A model generated the notes under the pieces. The model saw only the letters and a program-made list of their open reading frames with translations, was not told the DNA's origin and searched no databases. This document shows, piece after piece, positions 9,576 to 18,998 of a stretch of 33,253 bases of DNA. This DNA is from Candidatus Methanomethylophilaceae archaeon (GTDB lineage: Archaea > Thermoplasmatota > Thermoplasmata > Methanomassiliicoccales > Methanomethylophilaceae), in the NCBI GenBank assembly GCA_017540825.1, contig JAFYAH010000053.1, forward strand, positions 1 to 33,253, in the 5' to 3' direction. How positions within the stretch are numbered: position 1 is the first letter of the stretch; every line of letters begins with the position of its first letter. A program made the position numbers and the translations under genes.

Positions 9576-10133
9576 TTACATTCTGTTGAACGCCACCAGG
9601 ACGGAGGCAAGCTTGGGGTTGTCGACCAGACCGTAATGGTTCTTGATCATCAGGTCGCTGGTCGGAGCCGGGCTGCACGATATGACGTCCTTGCAGCCGT
9701 TGCTCTCGTTGAGCTCGGGGAAGGACACAGGGGGCATGACGAACTGCTCTCCCCCGCTGGCGGACACGGTCGGGAACAGGACGAACCCGTCGGACAGCCA
9801 GACGACGTCGTCTCTGGCCGTGTACTTGTGGGCGGTGAACGGGAAGACCTCCTCGCCTATGACGTTGCCCTCTCCGGAGACGAGGATGACGGTTGGCTCC
9901 GGCGGAGGCCTGAACCTGGGATCCTTGACAATGCATATGACGGAATCGCGCTCCAAAGCCTGTTTGAACCCCTGGTTGTCCACTTCTATGTTGCCCATGG
10001 CGCGGACTTTCGCCTCTTCCTTCTCGAGCTCTCCGAGTATCTCCTTGTCGAGGTAGAACGCATGGATGACTCCTCTTAGCCCGCGGATGATCTCCAGCTG
10101 TTTGTCTCCGGGCGCGTCCGGATCTGGTGTCAT
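9576..10133 (-). CDS. Unrecognised 185-residue protein
   Basis: I do not recognise this protein. The first half is charged, with an alpha-helical pattern (LGELEKEEAKVRAM, about residues 34-47). The second half is beta-rich and proline-rich, with PRFRPPPEPTVILVSGEG, a segment VVWLSDGFVLFP and GGEQFVMPPVSFPEL. It has no signal peptide, membrane segment or cysteine cluster. The start at 10133 is preferred over an upstream in-frame ATG because a TATA element (10154-10165) is centred 26 nt before it. It ends in TAA. It is transcribed in the same direction as the regulator genes but from its own promoter. No in-frame CGA. Confidence 0.7.
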   Translation of the reverse strand: MTPDPDAPGDKQLEIIRGLRGVIHAFYLDKEILGELEKEEAKVRAMGNIEVDNQGFKQALERDSVICIVKDPRFRPPPEPTVILVSGEGNVIGEEVFPFTAHKYTARDDVVWLSDGFVLFPTVSASGGEQFVMPPVSFPELNESNGCKDVISCSPAPTSDLMIKNHYGLVDNPKLASVLVAFNRM

Positions 10134-10231
10134 AGTAGCTGGATATATGTCGACATAAAAATATGTATGCAATCGAGGATTCTGGAGACATGCCGGGCCG
10201 ATCGGCTCTTTCAATGATTATGCAGGAAACC
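10134..10231 (-). promoter_or_regulatory. Intergenic region with leaderless promoter for the gene ending at 9576
   Basis: On the minus strand this region holds a strong TATA element (catatttttatg, 10154-10165), 26 nt before the start at 10133. If the upstream DUF6951 gene ends at CGA 10232, the 98-nt gap is free of coding sequence. Otherwise the gap is 77 nt. Confidence 0.5.
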
Positions 10232-10585
10232 TCGGCTGATCTCCACATCCTCGTCCGGATCGACGAAGCGGATGGAGCAGTCGCGCTTGAGCCCGAGCCC
10301 TCCGGCGACCTCTATCGCCTTTATAATCCCTGCCATGACCGGGCAGGCCGCATGCGGTATGCATTCGTCGGCCAGGCCGTAGATCTCGGACTCGTGTATG
10401 TTCGCTTCCACTTCCGAGTATGCGCTGATCGGCTGAAGGCCCCAGGAAAGCTTCAGCACGTTGGGGCAGTCGCTCTTGATGTCCAGATGGACCATCCCCA
10501 TGTCTTCTTTGGCGGTTATGAGCGTGCGCATCTTACATACCCCCGCGTCGACCAGCACCCTGCATTCTCCCTCGTTCTCGCTCAT
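10232..10585 (-). CDS. DUF6951 family protein
   Basis: This small methanogen-type protein resembles DUF6951: VDAGVC near the N-terminus, SDCPNV, and the C-terminal block HAACPVMAGIIKAIEVAGGL followed by a KxDxSIxF strand. The conserved cysteines (about C18, C39, C80) suggest metal or Fe-S binding; that is inference. The ATG at 10585 has a good ribosome site (taaggag, about 8 nt upstream) and overlaps the end of the upstream regulator gene. An in-frame CGA at 10232-10234 ends it at 117 residues; the next standard stop is TGA seven codons on (10211). This is its only CGA. Confidence 0.7.
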
Positions 10586-11537
10586 TGTCGTCGCTCCTTA
10601 GCCTTATGAGGTTGTCTATCCCGGCCATCGACCTGATGTCGACCACGCCTATGGCGGCTATGATGCGGCTGTCCAGCTCTATGGGGGTGACGATGACCCT
10701 TATCCCTTTGTAGGGGCCGGACACCGCTATCTTGCGTATCGTGGTCCCTGCGTTTATGACCTCTTCCAGGACCTGCCCCGTGTACGCGTTGTCGATGACT
10801 TTTCCGTTCTCGATCCTTATGCCCAGGTTGTCCCTGCTTTTAGCGCATACCGGCAGCCCGCCCACGAGGTCGTGGATGGCGAAGGCCAGCGAGATGAGCT
10901 CGTTCCCGGTGCTGCGGGACGACAGTATGTCCTCCAGCTCGCGGTTGAACTTCAGCCCGCCCATGAGCTTCAGGCCGGCGTTGACCGCGCCCATCTCTGC
11001 GGCCAGGTCGGTCTGACCGGTCCCGATTATGATGACGTCGTCGTTCTTCAGAGGGATCTTCGACCTTATCCTGTCCTGGAGGCTCTTGTCCACAGGGTAC
11101 TCCGACCCGGGGAACATCAGCTTGCCGCCCGAGTAGACGAGCGTGGTGGCGCCGGTGGCTCCCGACTTTATGGCGTTGTCGCGCTCCTCGCACCCGAACC
11201 TCACGGTGCTCGCCATCTTGGGCACGCGGACGGCGACGTCCCTCTCGCCTATCGTGAGGTTGCTTACTCCGATGTCCTTGGCGATGTCCATATGGGTCTT
11301 CTTCCTGAACTCCATCCCTTTGCCCGTCAGGAGGATGCCGCTCTTGCCTATGGTGATGAGCCCTTGCTCCTGGAGCAGGGAGATCACGGTCCTGGCGCTC
11401 CCTTCGCCTATCCCCAGGGCCTCGGCCAGCTTCTTTCTTCCTATGGCCTCCTTGTTGTCTAGGATCTCCAGAGCCTTCCACAGGTGGTAGTCGTTGAATT
11501 TCGGGAGCGGTCCGCCCATCTTGGTAGAACTGGACAT
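10578..11537 (-). CDS. DUF4443-DUF2111 fusion: winged-helix regulator with ligand-sensor-like domain
   Basis: Residues 15-75 form a winged-helix DNA-binding domain (IGRKKLAEALGIGEGSARTV, LLQEQGLI). They are followed by the rest of a DUF4443 domain (about 80-200). A DUF2111 domain follows (about 220-310; GGLPVCAKSRDNLGIRI, YTGQVLEEVI, GIRVIVTPIE, IAAIGVVDI). DUF2111 is largely confined to methanogens. The fusion suggests a transcriptional regulator that senses a small molecule; the ligand is unknown. The first in-frame CGA (10578-10580) ends it at 319 residues after RSDDNE and gives an 8-nt overlap with the DUF6951 start. The standard code would add 15 codons containing three more CGA, to TAA 10533. 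The TATA at 11560-11568 predicts a leaderless mRNA. Confidence 0.8.
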
Positions 11538-11685
11538 TGACGGATGAATGGATGTCAGATTTAAATATTAATTGGGGCGGCTCAGGAATCGCCCAGGCCT
11601 CCGGGCTCTGGGTGTCCCGACGCTTTTAGCCCGGGGAGCGGATTTCATTCACATACTATTTATTGGGAAAGGGTGTTAAAGAAAC
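11538..11685. promoter_or_regulatory. Divergent promoter region between the DUF4443 regulator and atwA
   Basis: The minus-strand TATA (11560-11568) serves the regulator, and the plus-strand element tactatttat (11654-11663) lies 27 nt before the atwA ATG. Between them an imperfect hairpin is possible, ctccgggct (11599-11607) with agcccggggag (11628-11638). The regulator gene divergent from the MCR-activation operon is a natural candidate to control it. Confidence 0.55.
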
Positions 11686-13299
11686 ATGGCCAAAGACTGC
11701 GTCGACCTTCTTGTCATCGAGAACGTCTCCAAGTCCTTCAACGGACGGTGCGTTCTGAAGAACGTAAGCGCCAAACTCACCACTGGTAAGATACTCGGAC
11801 TCGTAGGAAAGAGCGCCGCCGGAAAGAGCGTCCTCATCCATATGCTGAGGGGCAGCGAGGAGTACGCGCCCGACTCTGGACGCGTATTGTACCACGTCAA
11901 CCGCTGCAAGGAATGCGGAGACCTGGACCTCCCTATAGAAGGGGTCCCCTGCGTGAAATGCGGCGGAAAGACCGAGAAGCTCTGCGTGGACTACTGGGCG
12001 CTCAAGGAGGACGACCCATTGAGGGCGGCGGTGAAAGCGCACGTAGCCATCATGCTCCAGAGGACCTTCGCCCTCTTCGGCGACAAGACCGTCATAGAGA
12101 ACGTGATGGAGGCCGTCACGCCGGACTACCAAGGGGACAGGAGGATCAGCCGCGCCATCGAGATGATCGAGGCAGTCAACATGACCCACAGGACCACGCA
12201 CATCGCCAGGGACCTCTCCGGAGGGGAGAAGCAGCGCGTCGTCATGGCCAGGCAGCTCGCCAAGGAGCCCCTGTTCTTCCTCGCGGACGAGCCCACCGGG
12301 ACCCTGGACCCCAACACGGCGGAGATCGTGCACCAGTCCCTCATCGACTACGTCCGCAAGATGAACATATGCATGGTCTTCGCGTCCCACTGGCCCGAGG
12401 CCATCACCAGGATGGCCGACGAGGCGATATTCCTGGACGCCGGGGAGGTCAGGAAGCAGGGCGACCCGGCAGAGGTCACCAGCCTCTTCATGAAGGACTA
12501 CCACTTCGAGAAGCAGGCCGCCGGGGAGCTCGGTGAGCCCATCATAAAGCTGGAGGACGCCAAGAAGCACTACTTCTCCGTCGTGAGAGGGGTGGTCAAG
12601 GCCGTGGACGGAGTGTCCTTCGAGATCAGGGAGAGGGAGGTCTTCGCCCTGATAGGGTATTCCGGGGCCGGGAAGACGACCACCTCCCGCATGATCGCCG
12701 GGATGACCCCCGCGACGTCGGGGAAGGTGTCCATCAAGATAGGGGACGACTGGGTCGACATGTCCGAGAGCGGCTTCGCAGGGAAGGGGAGGGCCACCCC
12801 GTACATAGGGGTCCTCCACCAGGAGTACACGCTGTACCCGTTCGACACCGTCCTCCAGAACCTGACCACCTGCATAGGGATGAAGATGCCCGCGGAGCTG
12901 GCCAAGGTCAAGGCGATACAGGTGCTCCTGAGCGTGGGATTCCCCAAGGAGACCATAGAGAACACGCTGTACGCGTACCCCGACTCGCTCTCCGTGGGCG
13001 AATGCCAGAGGATAGCTTTCGCGCAGGTGCTCATCAAGGAGCCCCGCATCATCATACTGGACGAGCCTACCGGGACCATGGACCCGATAACCAAGACGAT
13101 CGTCGCCAAGTCCGTCATCAGGGCGAGGGAGACGCTGGGGGAGACTTTCATCGTCGTTAGCCACGACATGGACTTCGTGATGAACTGCTGCGACCGCGCC
13201 GCCTTCATGAAGAACGGCGTCGTGGTCTCCATCGGCGAGCCCGAGGAGATCCTCGAGGAGTTCAACATGGAGCCAGTGCCCGAAGGTGAAGAGATTTGA
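11686..13299 (+). CDS. atwA: Methyl-coenzyme M reductase activation component A2 (AtwA)
   Basis: This 537-residue double ABC-type ATPase drives the ATP-dependent reductive activation of MCR. The first nucleotide-binding domain has Walker A GKSAAGKS (41-48), signature LSGGE (177-181) and Walker B FFLADEP (197-203). The second has Walker A GYSGAGKT (324-331), signature LSVGE and Walker B IIILDEP. A four-cysteine zinc-ribbon-like insert (C74, C77, C89, C92) lies in the first domain, and there are no membrane segments. It is the first gene of a nine-gene operon. The TATA box is 27 nt before the ATG, so the mRNA is probably leaderless. The stop TGA overlaps the TTG start of mcrC. No CGA in 537 codons. 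Confidence 0.97.
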   Translation: MAKDCVDLLVIENVSKSFNGRCVLKNVSAKLTTGKILGLVGKSAAGKSVLIHMLRGSEEYAPDSGRVLYHVNRCKECGDLDLPIEGVPCVKCGGKTEKLCVDYWALKEDDPLRAAVKAHVAIMLQRTFALFGDKTVIENVMEAVTPDYQGDRRISRAIEMIEAVNMTHRTTHIARDLSGGEKQRVVMARQLAKEPLFFLADEPTGTLDPNTAEIVHQSLIDYVRKMNICMVFASHWPEAITRMADEAIFLDAGEVRKQGDPAEVTSLFMKDYHFEKQAAGELGEPIIKLEDAKKHYFSVVRGVVKAVDGVSFEIREREVFALIGYSGAGKTTTSRMIAGMTPATSGKVSIKIGDDWVDMSESGFAGKGRATPYIGVLHQEYTLYPFDTVLQNLTTCIGMKMPAELAKVKAIQVLLSVGFPKETIENTLYAYPDSLSVGECQRIAFAQVLIKEPRIIILDEPTGTMDPITKTIVAKSVIRARETLGETFIVVSHDMDFVMNCCDRAAFMKNGVVVSIGEPEEILEEFNMEPVPEGEEI

Positions 13300-13916
13300 A
13301 GCAGAAGATGGGGAGGCACCTGAGCTTCGTCGAGTGCAGGGAATCGATGGGGCTGGGCGTCGGAGGAGGGCTCGCCCAGAGGGCCACCATCTCCGAGTCC
13401 GGAAGGGACGTCGTGGCGGTGGCTATGGGCCCCGGAAGAAGGCACATCACGAAGCCGGTGTGCGAGATAACGTACGCGCTGCGCGAGGAGGGCATAGACA
13501 CCAGCGTCCTCGTCGTCAACGCGGGCTCGGGGGTCCCTGCTGACGCCCCCGACATGACCACCGGGTCCTGCTTCGGCCTGGACCCCATAGAGGTGGAGAG
13601 GATACAGCAGTACAAGGTGGCGCTGATCCACCTGGGCAACGTGAGGGCGCACATCATCTACAAGGCGAGGCTCATCCTCAGGAACGTCGACATACCCGCA
13701 ATAGTCGTCGCCCAGTGCCCCATAGACTTCGAGGACTTCGCCGCCATCGGCATCAAGACCTCCCAGGTTATGCCGCCGGACGACAAGATCCAGACCAAGG
13801 GGGAGATCGTCCACATCGTGACCGGCGTCGTCAGAGGGGTGACGTGCACCCAGGACAAGCTGGACGAGATCGTCTCGAAGGTGCAGTCCATGCTGCCGGA
13901 GTGTGGTCTCCGATGA
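13296..13916 (+). CDS. mcrC: MCR operon protein C (McrC), part of the MCR activation complex
   Basis: McrC is a component of the MCR activation complex together with A2, Mmp3, Mmp7 and Mmp17 (known from Methanothermobacter). Family motifs are [51 protein letters not shown] and [10 protein letters not shown]. The start is taken as TTG (13296), which overlaps the atwA stop as TTGA and has the site ggtga 6 nt upstream; an ATG four codons later (13308) is the alternative. It ends with tandem codons CGA (13911) and TGA (13914), and the mmp3 ATG overlaps both. If CGA is a stop the protein has 205 residues. Here mcrC sits beside atwA rather than inside an mcrBDCGA operon. Confidence 0.95.
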   Translation: MKQKMGRHLSFVECRESMGLGVGGGLAQRATISESGRDVVAVAMGPGRRHITKPVCEITYALREEGIDTSVLVVNAGSGVPADAPDMTTGSCFGLDPIEVERIQQYKVALIHLGNVRAHIIYKARLILRNVDIPAIVVAQCPIDFEDFAAIGIKTSQVMPPDDKIQTKGEIVHIVTGVVRGVTCTQDKLDEIVSKVQSMLPECGLR

Positions 13917-15430
13917 AGATAATAGTGAACGGCAAGGAGAAGAGCGTCAAGGCCGGCTCCACCTTGAAGTCGGCCATCGCCGGCGAGCCTTACGAGAAGG
14001 GCGCGCTGGTGTCGGTCCACCTCTCGGAGGAGAAGGTCGTCACAGAGACCAGCGACTTTGAGCTGGTCACCGAGGCGGGGACCATGGTCATGCGCCTCAA
14101 CGACTCGCCTCTGGCGGACCTGTGGAGGAGCAAGGCCCTGGAGTCCATGAAGGGGGTCAACACCAGATGGGTTACCCACGACATAGTCGCCTTCGGGTCG
14201 TTCCCCACGGACCTGGAGGTCGACCGCGGCTCCTACCGCTACAGGACGTACGACTGCTTCTTCGCCCTGGGAGGGTTCGACAACCATACCACCTACCTGA
14301 TGGTGGCCAGGGACAGCCACAGCGGATCCTACGGCGCCGGACAGGGCGTCATCGGAAGGATAACCGTCGGAAGGCACATCCTGGACAGCATCCGCGAGGG
14401 GGACAGGATCCTCGGAGTACGCCCGCTCATGTCCGAGACAAGCACCGAGAACGTGGTGGTCACCGACGACCTGTCCTACAAGCTAGAAGAGGGCTACAGG
14501 GTGGAGACCGCGGTCAGCATAGGCCTGGACGAAGGCTCCCCCGAGTCCGCGGAGCATCTGCTGGTGCTGTCCAGCAGAGGGTACATAAAGGCCTCGGAGT
14601 CCACCGGGAGCTTCGTCTCCTGCTCAGACGACCTGGACGTGGAGATCCCCTCCGAGCGCATAGCCATAAGGGACCGCGGGTCCGTGGCCGTCAGGAGCTC
14701 CGGGCTGGGGACCGGGCGCCTCTACCTCTACAAGGAGAGGAGGCAGCTCTCCCCGCAGCATTCCAACGCAGGCACCGTCACGCAGGGCATGGCCATACTG
14801 TCCCATGCGAAGGCGGGCGACAGGTTCACCGTCGTAACCGACCCTCCAAGGGCGCTGTCCGTCGGGATGACCCAGGCGGCGGGGGCGGAGTTCCTCAAGG
14901 CCGCGGGGATAAGGCAGGTCAGGACCGGGGACGTCTCCGACGACGCCATAATCGCGGAGCAGTCCCCCGAGCACACCATGTCCGCCCTTAAGGCGGGAGA
15001 GGTGGAGACCTTCGGGGTGCCGAGGGACAAGGTGTTCAGGATCAAGCTGAGCGAGGACGACCCCGTGAGCGTCAGGTACTTCAGGAAGATCACCGGGCTC
15101 AACCACAAGCCCGTGGGCACTCTGAAGGTCCAGTTCACGTTCGAGGGGCTCCCGATGGTCACCTTCTACGGGGACGAGATGAAGGGGAAGAACCTGTACC
15201 CCCAGGAGCCGTTCAAGAAGGTGAAGCGCGGGGACATAGGTCTGACCAACCAGGCCAGGCCCCACCACGGTCTCATCGGCATCAGGCTGAAGGACAGCAA
15301 GGAGTACGGGCCGACAGGGGAGGAGCCCTACGGGACCAACCTGATAGGGAAGTTCGTCGACGACCTGGACAAGCTGATGGACGGCCTGAGCGACGACGAC
15401 AACGTGTACATTACGGAGGAGAGCCTATGA
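13913..15430 (+). CDS. mmp3: Methanogenesis marker protein 3 (Mmp3)
   Basis: This is a 505-residue match to the Mmp3 family (TIGR03268), a methanogen-specific component of the MCR activation complex. It begins with a small ubiquitin/ThiS-like beta domain ([16 protein letters not shown], residues 2-17). A cyclophilin-like core follows, with [21 protein letters not shown] (about 119-139) and [15 protein letters not shown]-terminal region with [10 protein letters not shown] comes last. It is soluble and cytoplasmic. The ATG overlaps the mcrC stop and its own TGA overlaps mmp6 by ATGA, so the operon is tightly coupled. The ATG at 13913 is the only start that avoids a long overlap with mcrC. No in-frame CGA. 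Confidence 0.92.
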   Translation: MKIIVNGKEKSVKAGSTLKSAIAGEPYEKGALVSVHLSEEKVVTETSDFELVTEAGTMVMRLNDSPLADLWRSKALESMKGVNTRWVTHDIVAFGSFPTDLEVDRGSYRYRTYDCFFALGGFDNHTTYLMVARDSHSGSYGAGQGVIGRITVGRHILDSIREGDRILGVRPLMSETSTENVVVTDDLSYKLEEGYRVETAVSIGLDEGSPESAEHLLVLSSRGYIKASESTGSFVSCSDDLDVEIPSERIAIRDRGSVAVRSSGLGTGRLYLYKERRQLSPQHSNAGTVTQGMAILSHAKAGDRFTVVTDPPRALSVGMTQAAGAEFLKAAGIRQVRTGDVSDDAIIAEQSPEHTMSALKAGEVETFGVPRDKVFRIKLSEDDPVSVRYFRKITGLNHKPVGTLKVQFTFEGLPMVTFYGDEMKGKNLYPQEPFKKVKRGDIGLTNQARPHHGLIGIRLKDSKEYGPTGEEPYGTNLIGKFVDDLDKLMDGLSDDDNVYITEESL

Positions 15431-15846
15431 GCGAAGCCAGAGAGACCAGACTTTTCATGATATCGCCCAGGTCGATGCTGACCCCGGACCAGCTGGTCCG
15501 CATGGTCCACGCGTTCGGCGAGGGGGCGCTGGTGAAGGAGACCTGCTACGGATGCCTGGTGGAAGGCCCCAGGGACCTCGTCCTGCGGATACGCGACAAG
15601 GTCAGGGAGGACTACCGCAACGAGGTGTTCACGAAGATACGTGCATACCCGTGCAGCGACCCCAGGAGGTGCCGCGCCCAGCACGGGACGAGGCCGGGGT
15701 TCGCGCAGCTCGAGGAGGAGTGGGCCCTGCTGGCCAAGGTGCAGCACGGCCTGGACCAGGTCGACAAGGGAGCCAAGTACGTCGCTCCCGCAGAGAAGAA
15801 ACGCATTTCGGTAAACGACTTCAAGAAGATTTGCGAGGTAGAGTGA
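15427..15846 (+). CDS. mmp6: Methanogenesis marker protein 6 (Mmp6)
   Basis: This 139-residue protein matches the Mmp6 family (TIGR03272): [13 protein letters not shown] (about 38-50), [25 protein letters not shown] (about 78-102) and [12 protein letters not shown] near the start. The CYGC and RC cysteines are candidate metal ligands; no function is established that I know of. Its start overlaps the mmp3 stop (ATGA), and its TGA overlaps the mmp5 start (TGATG), placing it inside the MCR-activation operon. No in-frame CGA. Confidence 0.93.
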   Translation: MSEARETRLFMISPRSMLTPDQLVRMVHAFGEGALVKETCYGCLVEGPRDLVLRIRDKVREDYRNEVFTKIRAYPCSDPRRCRAQHGTRPGFAQLEEEWALLAKVQHGLDQVDKGAKYVAPAEKKRISVNDFKKICEVE

Positions 15847-16280
15847 TGAAGGTCTTCATAGATCCGCCGAACAGCCTGGTCCTCTTCGACCTGGTGGAGA
15901 GGTTCGGGCACGAGCCGCTCAGCACCATGGCGGCCATCCAGGAGCGGGTGGACAACATCGAGGTGGACATGCCGCCCATGAACGTCACCCTCGACGACGT
16001 CGTCAGAGGGCTGAAGTACGCCGGGGTCGAGGTGCCCTCCGGAGTGAGAGGGAGGCTGGCTATGTGGGGCCCCCTTATCGAGGAGGCCGACGCGGCCATC
16101 GTCATGGACGACTGCCCCTACAGCTTCGGCTGCGTGGGGTGCGAGCGCTCCAACCTCATGGTGAAGTATCTTCTCAAGCGCCGCGGGATCCCGGTGCTCC
16201 ATGTGAGCTACCCGGAGGACGACGCGCAGGCCGTGTCGTTCGTGGCGCAGACGAAAGAGTTCCTGGAGGGGTTGAGATGA
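15846..16280 (+). CDS. mmp5: Methanogenesis marker protein 5 (Mmp5)
   Basis: This 144-residue protein matches the Mmp5 family (TIGR03271): [22 protein letters not shown] near the start, [28 protein letters not shown] in the middle, and [11 protein letters not shown] (about 94-104) with a CVGC cysteine pair that could bind metal. The Rossmann-like beta-alpha pattern and lack of membrane segments suggest a soluble protein. It is coupled to both neighbours by overlaps (TGATG with mmp6, ATGA with mmp15). No in-frame CGA. Confidence 0.93.
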   Translation: MKVFIDPPNSLVLFDLVERFGHEPLSTMAAIQERVDNIEVDMPPMNVTLDDVVRGLKYAGVEVPSGVRGRLAMWGPLIEEADAAIVMDDCPYSFGCVGCERSNLMVKYLLKRRGIPVLHVSYPEDDAQAVSFVAQTKEFLEGLR

Positions 16281-17500
16281 CCATCAAGATAGCGCAGCTC
16301 TCGTGCGGTACGGAGTACAGCAGCATCCAGTACGAGATAGAGAAGGCGGCCAGGTCGGTCGGGGCGAAGATAGTCTACCCGGACGTGTCCGCCTCGGATA
16401 TAGACGAAGCCGTGAAGAGGTTCGGGTTCACCCCCCGCTCCGCGCAGCTCAAGCTGATGATCGCGAGGGCGGTCAGGCTTGCGGACGGGAAGTACGACGC
16501 GGACGCCGTCTTCATAACCACGTGCTTCCGCTGCGCGGAGGCGGCCCTGGTCAGGAACGAGCTCAGGAGGTTCATCCAGGAGAACACCAGGCTCCCCGTG
16601 GTGACGTACTCGTTCACCGAGAGGCTGAAGGCGTCGCAGCTGCTGACCAGGATGGAGGCGCTGGTCACCATCGTCACCAGGAAGGAGCTGCTGTCGAGGG
16701 AGAGGCAGACCGGCATCACCGTCGGCCTGGACTCGGGCTCCTCGACCACCAAGGCCGTGGTGATGGAGAACAACAAGATAATAGGGAAGGACTGGACCCC
16801 CTCCGGGGACGTCGTGGCATCGGCGACGACCGTCCTGGAGAACGCCCTGAAGATGGCCGGGATAGAGATGAAGCAGGTCGAGGCCATAGGCACCACCGGG
16901 TACGGGCGCTTCACCCTGGGCGAGCACTTCCACGCCAAGCTGGTGCAGGAGGAGCTGACGGTCAACTCCAAAGGCGCCGTCTGGCTCGCCGACAGGCAGA
17001 GGGGCGAGGCCACCATCATAGACATAGGGGGCATGGACAACAAGGCCATCACCGTCAGGGACGGGGTCCCGGACAACTTCACGATGGGAGGCATATGCGC
17101 CGGAGCATCGGGAAGGTTCCTGGAGATGACCTCGAAGAGGCTGAAGATAGACGTCACCCAGCTGGGCGCCCTCGCCGACAAGGGGGACTGGAGGAACGCC
17201 AAGATGAACTCCTACTGCTCGGTGTTCGGGATCCAGGACCTGGTCACCACCCTCGGCGAGGGGAAGAGGTTCGAGGACGTCGCGGCCGCCGCCTGCCACT
17301 CCGTCGCGGAGCAGGTCTACGAGCAGCAGCTCCAGGAGATAGACGTGAGGCACCCGATCATACAGGTCGGCGGCACCTCCCTGATCTCCGGCCTGGTCAC
17401 CGCCATCGGCGAGATACTCGGGGAGGCGCCCATAGTGCCGCCGGACTCCCAGTACATCGGGGCCGTCGGCGGCGCCCTGCTCAGCTCCGGGTTCCTGTGA
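16277..17500 (+). CDS. mmp15: Methanogenesis marker protein 15 (Mmp15), BadF/BcrA-type ATPase
   Basis: This 407-residue protein joins a marker-specific N-terminal domain (1-145, with TTCFRC at 81-86) to an ASKHA-fold ATPase of the BadF/BadG/BcrA family. It shows [11 protein letters not shown] (150-160), TTGYGR (206-211), DIGGMDNKA (249-257) and [11 protein letters not shown] (271-281). C274 and C314 sit where activator ATPases of this family bridge one [4Fe-4S] cluster across a dimer. This matches TIGR03286. By family analogy it would be an ATP-driven low-potential electron donor; a role in MCR or corrinoid activation is inference. It overlaps mmp5 by ATGA and ends in TGA. No in-frame CGA. 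Confidence 0.93.
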   Translation: MTIKIAQLSCGTEYSSIQYEIEKAARSVGAKIVYPDVSASDIDEAVKRFGFTPRSAQLKLMIARAVRLADGKYDADAVFITTCFRCAEAALVRNELRRFIQENTRLPVVTYSFTERLKASQLLTRMEALVTIVTRKELLSRERQTGITVGLDSGSSTTKAVVMENNKIIGKDWTPSGDVVASATTVLENALKMAGIEMKQVEAIGTTGYGRFTLGEHFHAKLVQEELTVNSKGAVWLADRQRGEATIIDIGGMDNKAITVRDGVPDNFTMGGICAGASGRFLEMTSKRLKIDVTQLGALADKGDWRNAKMNSYCSVFGIQDLVTTLGEGKRFEDVAAAACHSVAEQVYEQQLQEIDVRHPIIQVGGTSLISGLVTAIGEILGEAPIVPPDSQYIGAVGGALLSSGFL

Positions 17501-17509
17501 GGGGTATCG

Positions 17510-18076
17510 ATGGAGACAGAGGTAATAGGCGACGACAGGTTCGGGAACGACGCGTACGCCCACCTGTTCGACGAGATCATGAGCGACCTGAACAAGGCAG
17601 TCCTCATCGAGAGGGCGAAGCTCGTCCTGAGGCCGGAGACCCCGCTGTTCGTGTTCTCGATAGTCCTCAAGGCGGAGCCGACGGTCAAGACGATATCCGA
17701 CGTGTCCAACGTGAGGGCGGAGGCCGAGAACATCCACCTGACCATAGTCCAGGAGCGCTACGCCCCCGCCATCCTGTCCTCGCTGTGGGGAAGGTACGGG
17801 AGGAGGGCGGTGATCCAGCAGACCCGCTTCGACCTCGACGTGCTCGGGGCGAAGGAGGACGACGTGGCCGCCATGGTGGTGTCGTCCGGCGAGGAGGACA
17901 AGCGCGAGATACTGGGAGCTATCTGGAGGTCGATGCCCGAGGGCATAAAGAACCGCGAGGTCCTGATGGACGGCAACGTGATCACCGTCGTCGCTACCGA
18001 GGAGATAATGCGCCCCGAGATGCTCGGCGAGGGCCGGGCCGTCCACGAAGAGATGGGGGGTGCTTCCGCTGTTCGA
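17510..18076 (+). CDS. mmp17: Methanogenesis marker protein 17 (Mmp17)
   Basis: Mmp17 (TIGR03291) is a known member of the purified MCR activation complex. This copy is 188 residues when ended at CGA 18074-18076, close to the usual family length of about 185. Recognisable parts are PLFVFSIVLKAEP, RYGRRAVIQQTRFDLDVLG and NVITVVATEEIMRPEML near the end. Under the standard code the frame would run 109 more codons inside mmp7 out of phase, to 18403, giving an arginine/glycine-rich tail that looks non-coding. The ribosome site gagggg lies about 5 nt before the ATG. With CGA as stop it overlaps mmp7 by 17 nt. A one-base deletion in the G-tract at 18055-18060 is the alternative explanation. Confidence 0.9.
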
Positions 18077-18998
18077 GGTCATGATGTACGACGGAGGGGT
18101 CTACCGCTCCGAGGAGCTCTTCGAGATGATCGAGGACGTCGGAGGGGTGGTGCTCCAGAAGAACAGGAGCTCCCAGATGCTGATGGTCACCATGTCGATA
18201 CCCGGGGAGGACAGGGAGGCCGTCTCCAGGCTGTGCACCGAGATCGGAGGGGTGGTCAAGGACGTCCCCCTGGCCGGGACCGAGATCGCCGTGGTCGGGC
18301 CCACCCTCGGCAGGCACCACATGCCCCATCCCATATGCGACATCGCCGAGGAGCTCAGGCGGTACGGCTCGGTGACGGTCGTCATGGGGCTGGCGAGGGG
18401 TAGGGGCAAGGCCACGTCCCAGATCTCCGCCGTGGAGAAGGGCATAATAGAGGAGTACGACGCCGCGGTCTTCGTGCTCGGGAACTTCAAGTCCTGCGTG
18501 GAGAAGAAGGCCGAGCTGCTCGAGGGCATACGCGTCCCCACCGTCCTGGTGTCCGGGCCGATGCCCGAAGGGGTCGACGACAAGTGCGAGGCCGTGATAT
18601 CCGGAGTCGGGCGCAAGGCCTCAAGGATGAGGACCCCGCCGGAGAGGGCGAAGCTGGAGGAGATAGCGGACACCCTGGAGAGGGTTCTGCGCGACAAGAA
18701 GCGCAGCCTCGAGGAGGACCCCCTGTTCGTGCATCCGGCGGAGGTCAAGCAGATCCTGGAGAGCTACGAGCCGATAGACATGTGCCTGAGGCCCTCCCCG
18801 ATGGTCCTCCATCTGGACGGGCTCAGGGTGAAGATCCCCTACAGCGAGCACAGGGACTACCTCGAGAACGTCGAGGTGTTCGGCCGCAGGCTGGGGGAGG
18901 TCGCCGACATCTTCCCTTCGAAGATCGACGACAGCAGCGTCATCATCCGCATAAAGACCCGCTCCCAGGTCGCGGACGAGGACGCGGCGAGGAGATGA
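18060..18998 (+). CDS. mmp7: Methanogenesis marker protein 7 (Mmp7)
   Basis: This 312-residue protein matches Mmp7 (TIGR03274), a component of the MCR activation complex. The signature block is LAGTEIAVVGPTLGRHHMPHPICDIAEELRRYG (about 74-106). Other family parts are MGLARGRGKATSQIS and VFVLGNFKSC. Homologs start at or near the FEV tripeptide, so the GTG at 18060 (four codons earlier) is the best start; ATGs at 18081 and 18084 are possible but would remove the first strand. It overlaps mmp17 at its start and the DUF123 gene by ATGA at its end. No in-frame CGA. Confidence 0.92.
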   Translation: MLPLFEVMMYDGGVYRSEELFEMIEDVGGVVLQKNRSSQMLMVTMSIPGEDREAVSRLCTEIGGVVKDVPLAGTEIAVVGPTLGRHHMPHPICDIAEELRRYGSVTVVMGLARGRGKATSQISAVEKGIIEEYDAAVFVLGNFKSCVEKKAELLEGIRVPTVLVSGPMPEGVDDKCEAVISGVGRKASRMRTPPERAKLEEIADTLERVLRDKKRSLEEDPLFVHPAEVKQILESYEPIDMCLRPSPMVLHLDGLRVKIPYSEHRDYLENVEVFGRRLGEVADIFPSKIDDSSVIIRIKTRSQVADEDAARR

